A stretch of 45,530 nucleotides of DNA from Sphingomonas sp. (GTDB lineage Bacteria; Pseudomonadota; Alphaproteobacteria; Sphingomonadales; Sphingomonadaceae). Shown here one piece after another: positions 1 through 9,510 of this stretch; the first letter of the stretch is position 1, and the number at the start of each line of letters is the position of its first letter. A program made the position numbers and the translations under genes. The notes beneath the pieces were generated by a model that was not told where the DNA came from, did no database searches, and was given only the letters and a program-made list of their open reading frames with translations. The stretch is taken from assembly GCA_013816595.1 (NCBI GenBank), contig JACDEB010000006.1, forward strand, positions 1 through 45,530, written 5' to 3'.

Positions 1-67
1 GGTTTGAGCCGCACGCCCCATGGGTTGCGCGGCCCCTAGCAAGGGGTCGCTCGGGATGCAAGGCGAC
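1..67. other. Window edge, possible 3' end of an upstream gene
   Basis: In the plus frame starting at base 1 a short open stretch reads GLSRTPHGLRGP and stops at TAG 37-39, so it could be the last residues of a gene that begins outside the window. A small inverted repeat CCCCT/AGGGG with a 4-base loop sits over the stop. There is no T-tract. Nothing in it allows a family to be named. Confidence 0.2.
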
Positions 68-553
68 TTAGAGCGCCTTGGTGTAGAAATGGGTGAACGC
101 GGTCGGCTGGTAATCGCCGAACGGCGGACACCGCTCAAAGCCGTGAGCGAGGTACAGCCAGTTGGCGGGCTCGAACAACGTGCTGTTGCCGGTTTCCAGG
201 CTAAGGCGAGACATGCCCATTGCTCGGGCTGCATCGATCAACCGCTCAAGCATTTGCCGCCCGACGCCGCGGCCAAGCGCCGTTGGGCTGGTGCGCATCG
301 ATTTCACTTCACCATGCCCCGGAGCGATGACTTTCAGGGCGCCGATCCCGAGCAATGTGCCGTCACCATCGCGCAGGGCAAAGAGCCGCAATCCAGGTTC
401 CGCCATCCGGTCCGGCGGGAGGACGTGACAGGCTTCTGGCGGCGAATCGGCGCGCATTTCGGTGAAATGATGAGTCAGCAGGGCGCGGACATCGCCCCGG
501 TCATGCTCGCCTTCGCTGAGCTCCCAATCATTGTTGCTTTGATCGCAAGCCAT
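68..553 (-). CDS. GNAT family N-acetyltransferase
   Basis: A 161-residue protein that should transfer an acetyl group from acetyl-CoA to an amine; the substrate cannot be told. The central part shows the GNAT core: a beta strand ending GEVKSMRTSP (about residues 82-91) followed by the acetyl-CoA pyrophosphate loop GRGVGRQMLERLI, fitting the Q/R-x-x-G-x-G/A consensus, then an SLETGNSTLFEPANWLYLAHGF stretch in the usual beta5-alpha4 place (quoted in part: LSLETGNSTL and LYLAHGFE). Length matches a single GNAT domain, with no signal peptide or membrane segment. It is read divergently from ada with only 38 bases between the two start codons, so the two may share a control region. The family resembles small cytosolic PhnO/YhbS-like acetyltransferases, but assignment beyond GNAT is not justified. 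Confidence 0.85.
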   Translation of the reverse strand: MACDQSNNDWELSEGEHDRGDVRALLTHHFTEMRADSPPEACHVLPPDRMAEPGLRLFALRDGDGTLLGIGALKVIAPGHGEVKSMRTSPTALGRGVGRQMLERLIDAARAMGMSRLSLETGNSTLFEPANWLYLAHGFERCPPFGDYQPTAFTHFYTKAL

Positions 554-591
554 CGGACGCGCGACCTACCGCTGCGACTTATGATAGGTCC

Positions 592-1662
592 ATGTTGATG
601 CGAACAATTAACCAGCGACCCGACGATGCAACCGCGTGGGCGGCGTTCGAGGCACGCGATCGATCGCTTGATGGCGAAGTCATCGGAGCGGTCACCACGA
701 CCGGCATTTATTGCAAGCCGAGCTGCCCGGCGCGAAGGCCCAAGCGCGAACACGTGGTGTTTTATGCAACGCCCGACGAAGCGCGCGCCGCTGGCTTTCG
801 TGCCTGTCTGCGCTGCCGGCCCGATGAGGTCGGACGCGATTCAGTGGCGGTGACCAAAGCGGTGGCACTGATCGAGGCGGCGGAAGAAGCGCCATCGCTT
901 GCCGAGCTGGCTGCGGCGGTCGGCTATGCACCGCATCATTTCCAGCGGCTATTCACGCGTTCGGTGGGGATTTCGCCGGCCGCTTATGCGCGCGGCATTC
1001 GGGCGCAGCGCGCCGAGCGCCATCTGGCGAGCAACGAGCGCGTGACCGATGCCATTTACGATTCGGGCTATTCCAGCCCGAGCGGTTTTTACAGCGACGC
1101 AAAGGAACGGTTTGGAATGACTCCATCGGCATGGCGCAATGGCGGGGCGGGTGAGACGATCCGCTGGACGACGTTCGACAGCCCGCTGGGCCGGATGCTG
1201 ATTGCATCGACCAGCAAGGGCATCTGCCGGCTAACGTTCAACGACAATGAAGATTCGCTTCGGCGATTGTTTCCAAAGGCCGAGATCGTCGAAGATAGCG
1301 ACGGCCTTCGCCAAGTGGTCGAGGGCTGTCTGGCGGCTATCGAACGGCCGGCTGCGGCGCCCGACATTCCGATCGATGTCGCCGGCACCGCCTTTCAGGA
1401 AAAGGTGTGGCAGGAATTGCGCAAAATCCCGCTCGGCGAAACCCGCAGCTACGCCCAGATCGCCGCCGCCATCGGCCAGGCCGGAGCAGTCCGGGCGGTC
1501 GGCACCGCCAATGGCAGCAACCACGTCTCGGTGTTGATCCCGTGCCACCGCGTGATCCGCTCCGACGGATCGCTTGGCGGTTATGGCGGAGGCCTGCCCA
1601 ACAAGCGCAAATTGCTCGAGGCGGAAGGGATTTCGGTTCCCCAACCGGCACTCGACCTTTAG
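592..1662 (+). CDS. ada: Bifunctional DNA alkylation repair protein and regulator Ada
   Basis: Ada repairs methylphosphotriesters and O6-methylguanine by irreversible methyl transfer to its own cysteines and, once methylated, activates the adaptive response. All three parts are present in 356 residues. The N-terminal zinc domain has Cys41, Cys45, Cys72 and Cys75 (GIYCKPSCPARRP ... ACLRCRP). An AraC-type helix-turn-helix pair occupies about residues 100-180 (SLAELAAAVGYAPHHFQRLF; VTDAIYDSGYSSPSGFY). The C-terminal methyltransferase domain carries IPCHRVIRSDGSLGGYGGG with the acceptor Cys near 317. ATG codons at 592 and 598 are both possible starts. Its TAG stop overlaps the stop of the convergent metallopeptidase gene within the four bases TTAG at 1659-1662. 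The domain order is complete, so the protein should be functional. Confidence 0.96.
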   Translation: MLMRTINQRPDDATAWAAFEARDRSLDGEVIGAVTTTGIYCKPSCPARRPKREHVVFYATPDEARAAGFRACLRCRPDEVGRDSVAVTKAVALIEAAEEAPSLAELAAAVGYAPHHFQRLFTRSVGISPAAYARGIRAQRAERHLASNERVTDAIYDSGYSSPSGFYSDAKERFGMTPSAWRNGGAGETIRWTTFDSPLGRMLIASTSKGICRLTFNDNEDSLRRLFPKAEIVEDSDGLRQVVEGCLAAIERPAAAPDIPIDVAGTAFQEKVWQELRKIPLGETRSYAQIAAAIGQAGAVRAVGTANGSNHVSVLIPCHRVIRSDGSLGGYGGGLPNKRKLLEAEGISVPQPALDL

Positions 1663-3218
1663 CGGCGCGGCGGCTCCGTCGCTTCTCCGGAGTCGTCGTC
1701 ACCGCTATTGCCAAGGAGGTCGAGCGCCTGGCGCGAATTCCCCGCGGCAATCGCCGCCATGACCCGGCGCGCCTGTTCCCGCGAGCGCTCCGACTGGTGC
1801 GGATCATAAGCATACATCTGGAGCGCCCTCGGCAAGTCCTTGTCGAACAGCAATTGCTGGGTCGCAAGGAAGCGTAATTCGTCGACCTGCGGGACCAGAT
1901 CGGCGGCGTAAATCAGGCCGGTGACCGCATTGCGCGACGGATTATCGCCGGCTTCGGGATAGGACAGATAATAATACATCAGCGGTTCGGGATCGTCGGG
2001 ATCGAGCCGGTTGGCCTTGATCAGAAGCGCCCGGATGTCGGTCCAGTTGACCTTCGCCTTGCGCGCTTCGGCATCCTCCTTGAGCGCCCGTGCCTTGAAG
2101 ATCAGCGCCTTGTTATTGGTCGGATCAAGTGCAATTGCCTTGGTCGAAGCAGCGATCGCGGCGGCATATTGGTTGGCGTCGCGCTCGGCTTCCGCGTGCG
2201 CGGTCATCACCGCCGGGTCATTGGGATATTGGCCGGCAATCTTGCGGGCCTCGGCGGCGACCCCCGGAGCGGTCTTGGTATTGACGCCCCGATTTGAGCG
2301 AGCACGCACAGTCATGTTCGCCGCTTCGCCCGGCTGCATCTGGCGGATCGCGATCGCGCCCGCGCCCGCCGCAGGGCGCGGCACCACCAACGTCGTCAGC
2401 CGCCGACGCTTCACATAAGCATCGAGATCGCGTTCGAGCTGGTCGATATTCCCGAACGCCGCCTGCGCCGCGGCCAGTGCCGGCTGGCCTTTCTGAAGTG
2501 CCTTGAGATAGGTGTCGAGCTGGCCGCGCCGGGTCGGCTCGAACGTCAGATAATGGGTCAGCAGCCAGCCGCGACCGTAAAGGTCGTCGCTCTGCTCATC
2601 ATTGAGCTTGGAATAATTGTCCTCAAGCATGGTTTTGAACGGCAGATTGTGACCCGAGAGCAAGGTCGAGGCGCGATGATTGGCGGGAGCGCCGAAGCGG
2701 ATCGACCCGTCCTTTTCAATCCCGGCGGTGCTGAAAAATTCCGCCGTTCCCTCGACCAGCCAGCGCGGGATCACCGCAGACGTGTTCTGCAACTGGAGGT
2801 GGTGGGCATATTCGTGGAAGAAGATGATCTGCGAATTGAGCTCGAAAAAAATCTCGCCCTTGTCGCGCGACATCTTGGGCACGAACGCGATCAGGCCCGA
2901 GGTTTGCGGCACATACATTCCGCGGACGTTGGCGATACCCAGGAAGCGATCGATATTGTCATAGTCGCTGACGACATAGATTTTGACCCGCCCGGCATCG
3001 CTCAGCGCCGGGTCGGTCATCGAGCGGGCGCTTCGCACGCCCTAGTCGAATAGTTCGAGCCGGGTCGCGAAATCGCGCAGCAGGTCGGGCTTTTCATTGG
3101 CGTAGATGATGAAGTGGCGAGTCTTGACCTCGGTCCACCCGGCCTGCGCCTGACTGGGCAGCGAAATGGCTGCGAAAACCAGCAATTTTCCTAATATACG
3201 CAACGTGTTGAAGGTCAC
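1659..3218 (-). pseudogene. Secreted TPR metallopeptidase interrupted by in-frame TAG
   Basis: Read through the TAG at 3044-3042 this is one 518-residue product. Starting at GTG 3218 it opens with a Sec signal peptide (ILGKLLVFAAISLPSQAQA, cleavage after about residue 26), then GWTEVKTRHFIIYANEK, a typical opening of this family. The stop is codon 59, directly after LELFD; translation resumes in the same frame as GVRSARSMTDPAL. A CAG to TAG change would explain it. The rest has HEYAHH with a glutamate in WLVEGTAEFF about 20 residues on, the zinc-binding set of gluzincin (HExxH+E) peptidases, then TPR-like helices (about residues 330-480). An internal GTG at 3038 could start a 459-residue form, but that form would lack the signal peptide. 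The nearest in-frame stop upstream of GTG 3218 is a TAG just before it, so no longer start exists. Could be true decay, a base error, or stop read-through. Confidence 0.75.
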
Positions 3219-3346
3219 CCAACGAACGATTCGGCGACCCGGAGCCTATCAGCGATTGGAGCTGAGTCCATCGCTTCGCCACATATTGGCGGCGTGGGGT
3301 TGCAGCGACTGGCGATAGCGCCGAATATCGCCAAAAGGGGGACCGA

Positions 3347-4258
3347 ATGAGCGACACCGACGGCGATGAAGGCGAGCCCCTGTGGGTAAGAATATTGGAA
3401 TTCCCGCTCGTCGCCTTGGTCATTGCGACGATCCTGTTCGCGGTTGCCAGTTACCTCGCCGATCTGTTCCTCGCCTATCAACCGAACATGGGTTCCAGTG
3501 CCAATGCGGTGTCGCGGGCGGTGCTGACCATCGCCATGCTGTGGGTGACCTATAAGCTGATCATCAGCCATTTGGGTGACAAGCCGCGCGACGATCTGCC
3601 GTTGGCCGGAGCGATCGCGCGTGGCGCGCAGGGCCTCGTCATCGGCTTTCTGTTGTTCAGCGCGGTGGTCGGTGTGGCGTTCATTTGCGGCGCGTATCGC
3701 GTTACAGGTTATGGCGGGACCAACGGATTTCTGATCAATCTGGCGAGTTTCGCCTTGCTTCCGGCATTTGGCGAAGAATTACTGTTCCGCGGGATGTTCT
3801 TTCGCTGGATCGAGGAGTTCGGCGGCAGCTGGGCGGCGCTGGTGGTGACTTCGGCGCTGTTCGGGCTGGCGCATATTCTCAACCCCAATGCGACCTGGTT
3901 TTCATCCTTCGCGATCGCCTTGGAAGCAGGGGTGCTGTTGGGCGGCGCCTATATGCTCACGCGCAGCTTGTGGCTTCCGATCGGCCTCCACGCGGCCTGG
4001 AATTTCACCCAAGGCTTCATCTTCGGAGTGCCGGTGTCGGGCATTGCGTCCAACGGGCTGGTGCGGTCCGAACTGTCCGGGCCGGACTGGCTGTCGGGCG
4101 GCAGCTTCGGGCTCGAGGCTTCGGTTATCGCACTGGTGCTGGCGACCGCGGCCGGTACGTGGATGGCGGTCCAGGCGAAGAAGCGCGGGCTGGTGTTCGG
4201 GCCGATGTGGACCCGCCCAGGCGCCATCGTCATCGCCGGGCAGAAGAGGCTCGCCTAG
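3347..4258 (+). CDS. CPBP family intramembrane glutamic endopeptidase
   Basis: A 303-residue polytopic membrane protein of the CPBP/Abi (CAAX protease-like, Rce1-related) family. The three conserved motifs are visible: EELLFRGMFFRW (EExxxR) at about residues 144-155, FGLAHILNPN (FxxxH) about 30 residues on, and GLHAAWNFTQG (HxxxN/D) about 50 further. Around them are about seven hydrophobic helices. Family members cleave within membranes; bacterial substrates are mostly unknown, and some act in peptide maturation or bacteriocin immunity. The ATG has a strong purine-rich site (GGGGGA) a few bases upstream. It is divergent from the interrupted metallopeptidase gene across 128 bases. Its TAG stop shares the four bases CTAG at 4255-4258 with the stop of priA on the other strand. 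Confidence 0.9.
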   Translation: MSDTDGDEGEPLWVRILEFPLVALVIATILFAVASYLADLFLAYQPNMGSSANAVSRAVLTIAMLWVTYKLIISHLGDKPRDDLPLAGAIARGAQGLVIGFLLFSAVVGVAFICGAYRVTGYGGTNGFLINLASFALLPAFGEELLFRGMFFRWIEEFGGSWAALVVTSALFGLAHILNPNATWFSSFAIALEAGVLLGGAYMLTRSLWLPIGLHAAWNFTQGFIFGVPVSGIASNGLVRSELSGPDWLSGGSFGLEASVIALVLATAAGTWMAVQAKKRGLVFGPMWTRPGAIVIAGQKRLA

Positions 4259-6423
4259 AGGAAGCTATAAGGGTCGACGTCGACGCTGACCCGGACTTTC
4301 GCTCCCCAGTCGACCGTGTCGAGCCAGTCGCGGATGACGTCTTGGACGTCGAGGCTACGCTGGGCATGGACCAAAAGGCGCTGGCGGTGGCGCCCGCGGA
4401 GCATCGCCAGCGGGGCGGGGGCGGGGCCGAACACCGCCATTCCCTCGACCCTCGGTGCGGCATGGCCGATGCGCCGCGCGACCGCTTCGGTTTCGGCCTG
4501 GTCCTCCGCCGAAATGATGATCGCCGCCAATCGCCCGAATGGCGGCATCGCAGCTTCGCGGCGGGATTCGGTTTCGGCGGCGTAAAAGCCGGCGGCGTCG
4601 CCCGACACCAAGGCCGAAATGACTGGCGCGTCCGGATCGTGGGTCTGGACATAGACCCGGCCGGGCTTGCCACCGCGACCGGCGCGGCCGGCAACCTGGC
4701 TGATCTGCTGAAAGCTGCGTTCGGCCGCGCGCAAATCGCCGCCCTGGAGGCCGAGATCGGCATCGACCACCCCGACCAGGGTCAGATTGGGGAAGTGATA
4801 GCCCTTGGTGATGAGCTGGGTACCGATGACGATGTCGATCGCTTGCGCTTCCATCGCAGCGACGAACTCCGCTGCTTTGGCGGGCGACCAGATAGTGTCG
4901 CTGGTGACGATCGCGGTGCGCGCTTCGGGGAACAGCGCCGCAACTTCGTCGGCGATGCGCTCGACCCCGGGGCCGCAGGCAACCAGGCTGTCCTCCTCGC
5001 CGCATTCGGGGCATGCCTTGGGCGGCGGCATGACATGGCCGCAATGATGGCACGCCAGTCGGTGCATCAGCCGGTGCTCGACCATCCAGGCGGTGCAATT
5101 GGGGCACTGGAAGCGATGCCCGCAGGTGCGGCACAGGGTTAAAGGCGCAAAGCCGCGGCGGTTGAGGAACAGCAGCGACTGTTCGCTCGCGGCCAAGTTC
5201 GCCTCGAGCTCTGCCACCAGGCTCGGCGCCAGCCAGCGCCCGCGCGGCGGCATGTCCTTGGTCATGTCGATGAGTCGAATCTCCGGCAGCTGCGCGCCAG
5301 CGAAACGGCTCGCAAGCACCAGCTCGCGATAACGGCCGAGCTCGACCATCTGCTTGCTCTCGATCGCTGGTGTGGCAGAAGACAAGACAACCGGAATATC
5401 CTCGAACTTGGCGCGCATCACCGCGGTGTCGCGGGCGTGATACTGGACTCCTTCTTCCTGCTTGAAGCTCGGCTCATGGGCCTCGTCGACGACGATCAGG
5501 TCGAGGTTGGGGTAGGGCAGGAACAGCGCCGAGCGCGCACCCACGACGACCCGCGCTTCGCCGCTGGCGATGCCGCGCCACGCGCGCCGCCGCTGGGATG
5601 AGCGCAGATCGCTGTGCCAGGCAACCGGAGCGCAGCCGAAGCGCGCCTCGAAGCGCTTGAGGAACGGTTCGGTGAGCGCGATTTCGGGAAGCAGGACGAG
5701 CGCCTGCTTGCCCGCTCGAACGGCTTCGGCAATCGCCTCGAAATAGACTTCGGTCTTGCCCGAACCGGTGACCCCGTCGAGCAGGACCGGGTCGAAGCCG
5801 CCGCCGATCGCTGCAATCAATGAAGCGGCGGCCGATTGCTGGTCGGGATTGAGGTTGGGGGGCGCGAAATCGGGATCGGGAAGGGGCAGCGGTCGGTCGG
5901 CGTCGACCCGCATCGCTTCCAATGCTCCGGTGTTGACCAGTCCGCGCAGCACCGTGTCGCTGACGCCGGCATGGTCGGCGAGTTCGCGGATGGTGCCTTG
6001 GCGGCCGGCCAGCCGCGCCAGCGCCTGCTCGCGTTGCGGGGTGAGGCGATTGGGGATCAGGCCGGTCGGTTTGTATTCGGTCAGCTGGCGCGGGCCGTCG
6101 AGCGCTGCGGCGGACGGCAGCACCATCCGCAAGACGCTCGCCAGCGGGCTCAGATAATAATCCGCGGTCCATTCGCACAATCGCCGAAGCGGGGCCGCCA
6201 GTGGCGGTACATCGACCAGGCTGGCGAGCGGGCGCAGACGGTTGTCGCCGACTTCCTCGCTCGGCACGCGCTCCGCCTCCCACGCCACGCCGAGCAACTG
6301 GCGCGGACCCAGCGGCGCGACGACGACGCTGCCGGGCTCGACGTGCATCCCATCGGGCACCGCATAATCGAGCGGGCCCAGCGCGGCGTTTAGGGTGATG
6401 ACACGGGTGCGGGCGCGGGGCAT
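4255..6423 (-). CDS. priA: Primosomal replication restart helicase PriA
   Basis: PriA binds stalled forks and D-loops, unwinds DNA 3' to 5' and reloads the replisome through DnaB. The 722-residue protein has an N-terminal DNA-binding region, a helicase core with Walker A GVTGSGKTE (about residue 219) and DEAH box VVDEAHEPS (about 312), and the PriA zinc-binding module inserted in the second helicase lobe with paired cysteines (CRTCGHRFQCPNC, CHHCG, CPECGEE) at about 431-483. Later helicase motifs GTQLITKGYHFPNLTLVGV and QVAGRAGRGGKPG are intact. Length is normal. It follows purC on the same strand with a 59-base gap. No other primosome gene is adjacent. Confidence 0.97.
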   Translation of the reverse strand: MPRARTRVITLNAALGPLDYAVPDGMHVEPGSVVVAPLGPRQLLGVAWEAERVPSEEVGDNRLRPLASLVDVPPLAAPLRRLCEWTADYYLSPLASVLRMVLPSAAALDGPRQLTEYKPTGLIPNRLTPQREQALARLAGRQGTIRELADHAGVSDTVLRGLVNTGALEAMRVDADRPLPLPDPDFAPPNLNPDQQSAAASLIAAIGGGFDPVLLDGVTGSGKTEVYFEAIAEAVRAGKQALVLLPEIALTEPFLKRFEARFGCAPVAWHSDLRSSQRRRAWRGIASGEARVVVGARSALFLPYPNLDLIVVDEAHEPSFKQEEGVQYHARDTAVMRAKFEDIPVVLSSATPAIESKQMVELGRYRELVLASRFAGAQLPEIRLIDMTKDMPPRGRWLAPSLVAELEANLAASEQSLLFLNRRGFAPLTLCRTCGHRFQCPNCTAWMVEHRLMHRLACHHCGHVMPPPKACPECGEEDSLVACGPGVERIADEVAALFPEARTAIVTSDTIWSPAKAAEFVAAMEAQAIDIVIGTQLITKGYHFPNLTLVGVVDADLGLQGGDLRAAERSFQQISQVAGRAGRGGKPGRVYVQTHDPDAPVISALVSGDAAGFYAAETESRREAAMPPFGRLAAIIISAEDQAETEAVARRIGHAAPRVEGMAVFGPAPAPLAMLRGRHRQRLLVHAQRSLDVQDVIRDWLDTVDWGAKVRVSVDVDPYSFL

Positions 6424-6482
6424 TCGCCCTCAGTTAGCGCGTGAGCGACGTCCTCGCCATGACCCCGTCATGGCTGCGGGCG

Positions 6483-7262
6483 TCACTTCCCCCGCTTCTT
6501 GCGGTGGCTGTCGAGGTCGAGCACCGCGACTTCGTCTTCTTCGCGGAGAAGGCCCAAGCGGCGGGCGACTTCCTGATAGGCTTCCTCGACCCCGCCGAGG
6601 TCCTGGCGGAAGCGGTCCTTGTCGAGTTTCTGGTTGGTCTTGCTGTCCCATAAGCGGCAGCCGTCGGGGCTGATCTCGTCGGCCAGGATGACGCGCGCGA
6701 AGTCACCGTCCCATACCCGCCCGAACTCGAGCTTGAAGTCGATCAGCCGGATTCCGATCGCTGCGAACATTCCCGACAGAAAGTCGTTCACGCGGATCGC
6801 CATGTCGGCGATGTCGTTCATCTCGTCCTGCGTGGCCCAGCCGAAGCAGGCGATATGCTCATCCGCGATCATCGGATCGCCGAGCGCGTCGTCCTTGTAA
6901 TAATATTCGATGATCGTTCGCGGCAGCTGGGTGCCTTCCTCGATCCCGAGGCGCTTGGTGAGGCTGCCCGCGGCGACATTGCGGATGACGATCTCGATCG
7001 GGATGATCTCGACCTGGCGGATCAATTGTTCGCGCATGTTGAGGCGGCGGATGAAATGGGTCGGAACGCCGATTTGCTGGAGAGCGGTGAAAATATGCTC
7101 GCTGATGCGATTGTTGATCACGCCCTTACCGGCGATGGTGCCGCGCTTCTGCGCGTTGAACGCAGTCGCATCGTCCTTGAAATACTGGATCAGGGTGCCG
7201 GGCTCTGGACCCTCGTAGAGGATCTTTGCCTTGCCCTCATAGATTTGGCGGCGGCGGGCCAT
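6483..7262 (-). CDS. purC: Phosphoribosylaminoimidazole-succinocarboxamide synthase
   Basis: SAICAR synthetase, the ATP-dependent step that joins aspartate to CAIR in purine biosynthesis, in the cytosol. The 259-residue product starts with the family opening [18 protein letters not shown] and holds the two signature regions: the [20 protein letters not shown] stretch (about residues 91-110) and [10 protein letters not shown] (about 173-182), followed by [13 protein letters not shown]. Length is that of the short bacterial monofunctional form. A basic tail (HRKKRGK) ends the protein. It lies between the S9 peptidase gene (83-base gap) and priA (59-base gap), all on the same strand; no other pur gene is in the window. 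No clear Shine-Dalgarno sequence precedes the ATG. Confidence 0.97.
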   Translation of the reverse strand: MARRRQIYEGKAKILYEGPEPGTLIQYFKDDATAFNAQKRGTIAGKGVINNRISEHIFTALQQIGVPTHFIRRLNMREQLIRQVEIIPIEIVIRNVAAGSLTKRLGIEEGTQLPRTIIEYYYKDDALGDPMIADEHIACFGWATQDEMNDIADMAIRVNDFLSGMFAAIGIRLIDFKLEFGRVWDGDFARVILADEISPDGCRLWDSKTNQKLDKDRFRQDLGGVEEAYQEVARRLGLLREEDEVAVLDLDSHRKKRGK

Positions 7263-7345
7263 GGATGTTGCTGTTCGCTTTCGAATGTGCGGCGGAAGGC
7301 GGGCCTATAGGCGACCCACCCCCCGTCCGCAATTCGTCTGCTGCG

Positions 7346-9370
7346 CTATTTCGAGCCGAGCGCGGCCCCCAAGCCTGGAACGTTGGCGGCGCCTTCGGGG
7401 ACCTTGATCGACGACCCCTTGGCGGCATCGCCAATCGCTTCGGCGCGACCGCCCAGGCACGGCTGGAGGAAATTCTCCGCCACCGCGTTGAAGGCGATAT
7501 TATTGGCCGGCCGGGCAAAGCCATGCCCTTCGTCGGGAAACAGGACATAGGTCACCGGAATGTTCTTGGCCTTCATCGCAGCGACGATCTGGTCCGATTC
7601 CGCCTGGTTGACGCGCGGGTCGTTGGCGCCCTGGCCGATCAACAGCGGGCGGACGATCTTGTCGGCATAGGTCAGTGGCGACGCCGCCTTGAGCAATGCC
7701 CTGCCTTCGTCCGTGTTGGGATTGCCCATCCGCTGATAGAATTGCTGCTTCCCGGCCTCCCAATAAGCGGGAATGGTCTTGAGCAAGGTGAATAGGTTCG
7801 ACGGGCCGACGATATCGACCCCGCAGGTGAACTTTTCGGGCGTCATGGTAACCCCGGCAAGAGTTGCATAGCCGCCGTAGCTGCCGCCCATGATCGCGAC
7901 CTTGTCAGGCGTGGCGATACCCTTGGCGACAGCCCAATCGACCGAGTCGATGAGGTCGTCGTGCATCTTCTTGCCCCATTGCAGATTGCCGGCGGTGATG
8001 AAGTCCTTCCCGAACCCGGTCGAGGCCCGGTAGTTGACCGACAACACCGCATAACCGCGGTTCGCAAGCCACTGGTGGTAGCTGTTGTAGCCATATTCAT
8101 CGCGCCCCCACGGGCCGCCGTGAACCAGCAGCACCATTGGCACCGGCTGGTCTGCGGCACCGTCATGATTGGCGTCGGCAGTGGCCGGAAGAGTCAGATA
8201 ACTGGGCAGGGTCAGGCCGTCGCGGGCCTTGATTTCAACCGGCCACATCGGCTGCAGCGGAGCCCCGATCAATTGTTCTCGGCCGGTGTACAATTTGGTC
8301 AGGCTGCCGGCCGTTCGATCGAACAGATAGACCGACGCCGGCGATGTCACCGGGTCGGCGCTGACGATCCAGCGGCTGTCGTCGTCGGTCCGCGCCTGAA
8401 CCGTCGGCGGAGCGCCAAGCTTATATTCGAGCCACGTCAATGTCGTCGCAATGGCCGGATCGAGACCGGTCCATTCGGGCTTGAGATAATCGGACTGATA
8501 GGCCTCGACTTCGAGCGTCCGGGGATTGGCGAGCACCCCCGAGATGTCGGATCTGGCATTTTCAGCGACAATCTTGGTCGCTCCGGTGGCGACATCCATC
8601 GCCAGCAGCGCCGCAGTGTTCCGCCCGCGGCTGTCGATCCAGTACAAGGTCTTGCCATCGGCGGTGAACCCGGCCGGACTGGTGGTCAGCGAATCTTCCA
8701 GCGCGATGCTCGCGAACGGCTTTGAATCGACGGTCGAATTATGCATCCAGTAAAAGTCCGAACCGCCGTCGTCGCGGGCCTTGACCGCCATGCGCAATTT
8801 CAAATCGTCGTCCGCGACAAACCCGGCAAAGCCGTCGTTTTTCTGGACCAGGGTCAATTTGCCGGTCTTGAGGTTGAGGCCGTAGACGTCGTGCCACTTG
8901 GCATCGCGATTGTTGAGCCCGACCAGGATCCGGTCGGTGTGCTTGACCGACGTGCCGACGATCTCCGCGCGGGTTTTGTTGAACGGTGTCAGGGTCGTCT
9001 GTTTGCCCGTCGCGACATTGACTCCATAAAGGAGGAAGTTCTCGTCTCCGCCCTTGTCCTGGGTGAACAGGATGCTGCGCGAATCCGGAGCCCAATAATA
9101 TTGCCGGATCGGGCGCGACTTTTCCGCGGTGAGGAGCTTTGCCGAGCCCGGCGCGTCGACCGGAGCGATGTAAAGATTGAGCACGCCATCGACCGGCGCC
9201 GTCCAGCTCAGCCATTTTCCGTCGGGGGAAATGCGCCCGTTGGCCTTGACCGGAGCGCCGAACAATTTCGACCGCTCGATCAGCGGGACGTCGTCGATGC
9301 TCGCGGCCAGAAGCGGCTGGGCGGAGATGACCATGGTCGCGCAAACGACGCTTTTCAACAGGATACGCAT
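7346..9370 (-). CDS. Secreted S9 family prolyl oligopeptidase-like peptidase
   Basis: A 674-residue exported serine peptidase of the S9 (acylaminoacyl-peptidase/dipeptidyl-peptidase) group, expected to trim peptides in the periplasm. The ATG at 9370 is chosen because it has a GAGGGGA site upstream and begins a Sec signal peptide (ILLKSVVCATMVISAQPLLA); the frame stays open further upstream without such features. The first about 400 residues form the WD/beta-propeller part (repeats such as ISPDGKWLSW and YWAPDSRSILFTQD). The alpha/beta-hydrolase domain supplies the triad: Ser in GGSYGGYA (about 497), Asp in GANDPRVNQ (about 583), His in DEGHGFARPAN (about 615). Such enzymes are abundant in sphingomonads. 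No partner gene is evident nearby. Confidence 0.94.
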   Translation of the reverse strand: MRILLKSVVCATMVISAQPLLAASIDDVPLIERSKLFGAPVKANGRISPDGKWLSWTAPVDGVLNLYIAPVDAPGSAKLLTAEKSRPIRQYYWAPDSRSILFTQDKGGDENFLLYGVNVATGKQTTLTPFNKTRAEIVGTSVKHTDRILVGLNNRDAKWHDVYGLNLKTGKLTLVQKNDGFAGFVADDDLKLRMAVKARDDGGSDFYWMHNSTVDSKPFASIALEDSLTTSPAGFTADGKTLYWIDSRGRNTAALLAMDVATGATKIVAENARSDISGVLANPRTLEVEAYQSDYLKPEWTGLDPAIATTLTWLEYKLGAPPTVQARTDDDSRWIVSADPVTSPASVYLFDRTAGSLTKLYTGREQLIGAPLQPMWPVEIKARDGLTLPSYLTLPATADANHDGAADQPVPMVLLVHGGPWGRDEYGYNSYHQWLANRGYAVLSVNYRASTGFGKDFITAGNLQWGKKMHDDLIDSVDWAVAKGIATPDKVAIMGGSYGGYATLAGVTMTPEKFTCGVDIVGPSNLFTLLKTIPAYWEAGKQQFYQRMGNPNTDEGRALLKAASPLTYADKIVRPLLIGQGANDPRVNQAESDQIVAAMKAKNIPVTYVLFPDEGHGFARPANNIAFNAVAENFLQPCLGGRAEAIGDAAKGSSIKVPEGAANVPGLGAALGSK

Positions 9371-9468
9371 GAATTTCCCCTCAGATTTGGGGACGCCAGT
9401 AAACCTGCCGCTGACGAATTTCCAGTGAATCGAAAGTTCGGCGTGCAGTGTCCGCTGGGGAAGGGGGA

Positions 9469-9499
9469 CGGAGCGCGGCGGGGACGTGGCCGCGCTCCG
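9469..9499 (-). terminator. Perfect 11-bp hairpin after the small-gene pair
   Basis: CGGAGCGCGGC (9469-9479) pairs perfectly with GCCGCGCTCCG (9489-9499) around a 9-base loop. It lies just downstream of the stop of the 61-residue gene at 9511 on the minus strand, where a terminator would be expected. It lacks a U-tract on either strand, so it may instead stabilise the 3' end of the mRNA. Confidence 0.45.
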
Positions 9500-9510
9500 C
9501 CCGGGGTCAC

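Noticed and set aside
1-67. A tRNA or small RNA at the left edge
   Set aside because: The short inverted repeat there does not fit a cloverleaf and nothing else supports an RNA gene.
3685-5142. A 485-codon plus-strand frame over CPBP and priA
   Set aside because: It lies antisense to most of priA and out of frame with CPBP, has no motif, and is explained by the GC-rich third-position bias of the real genes.
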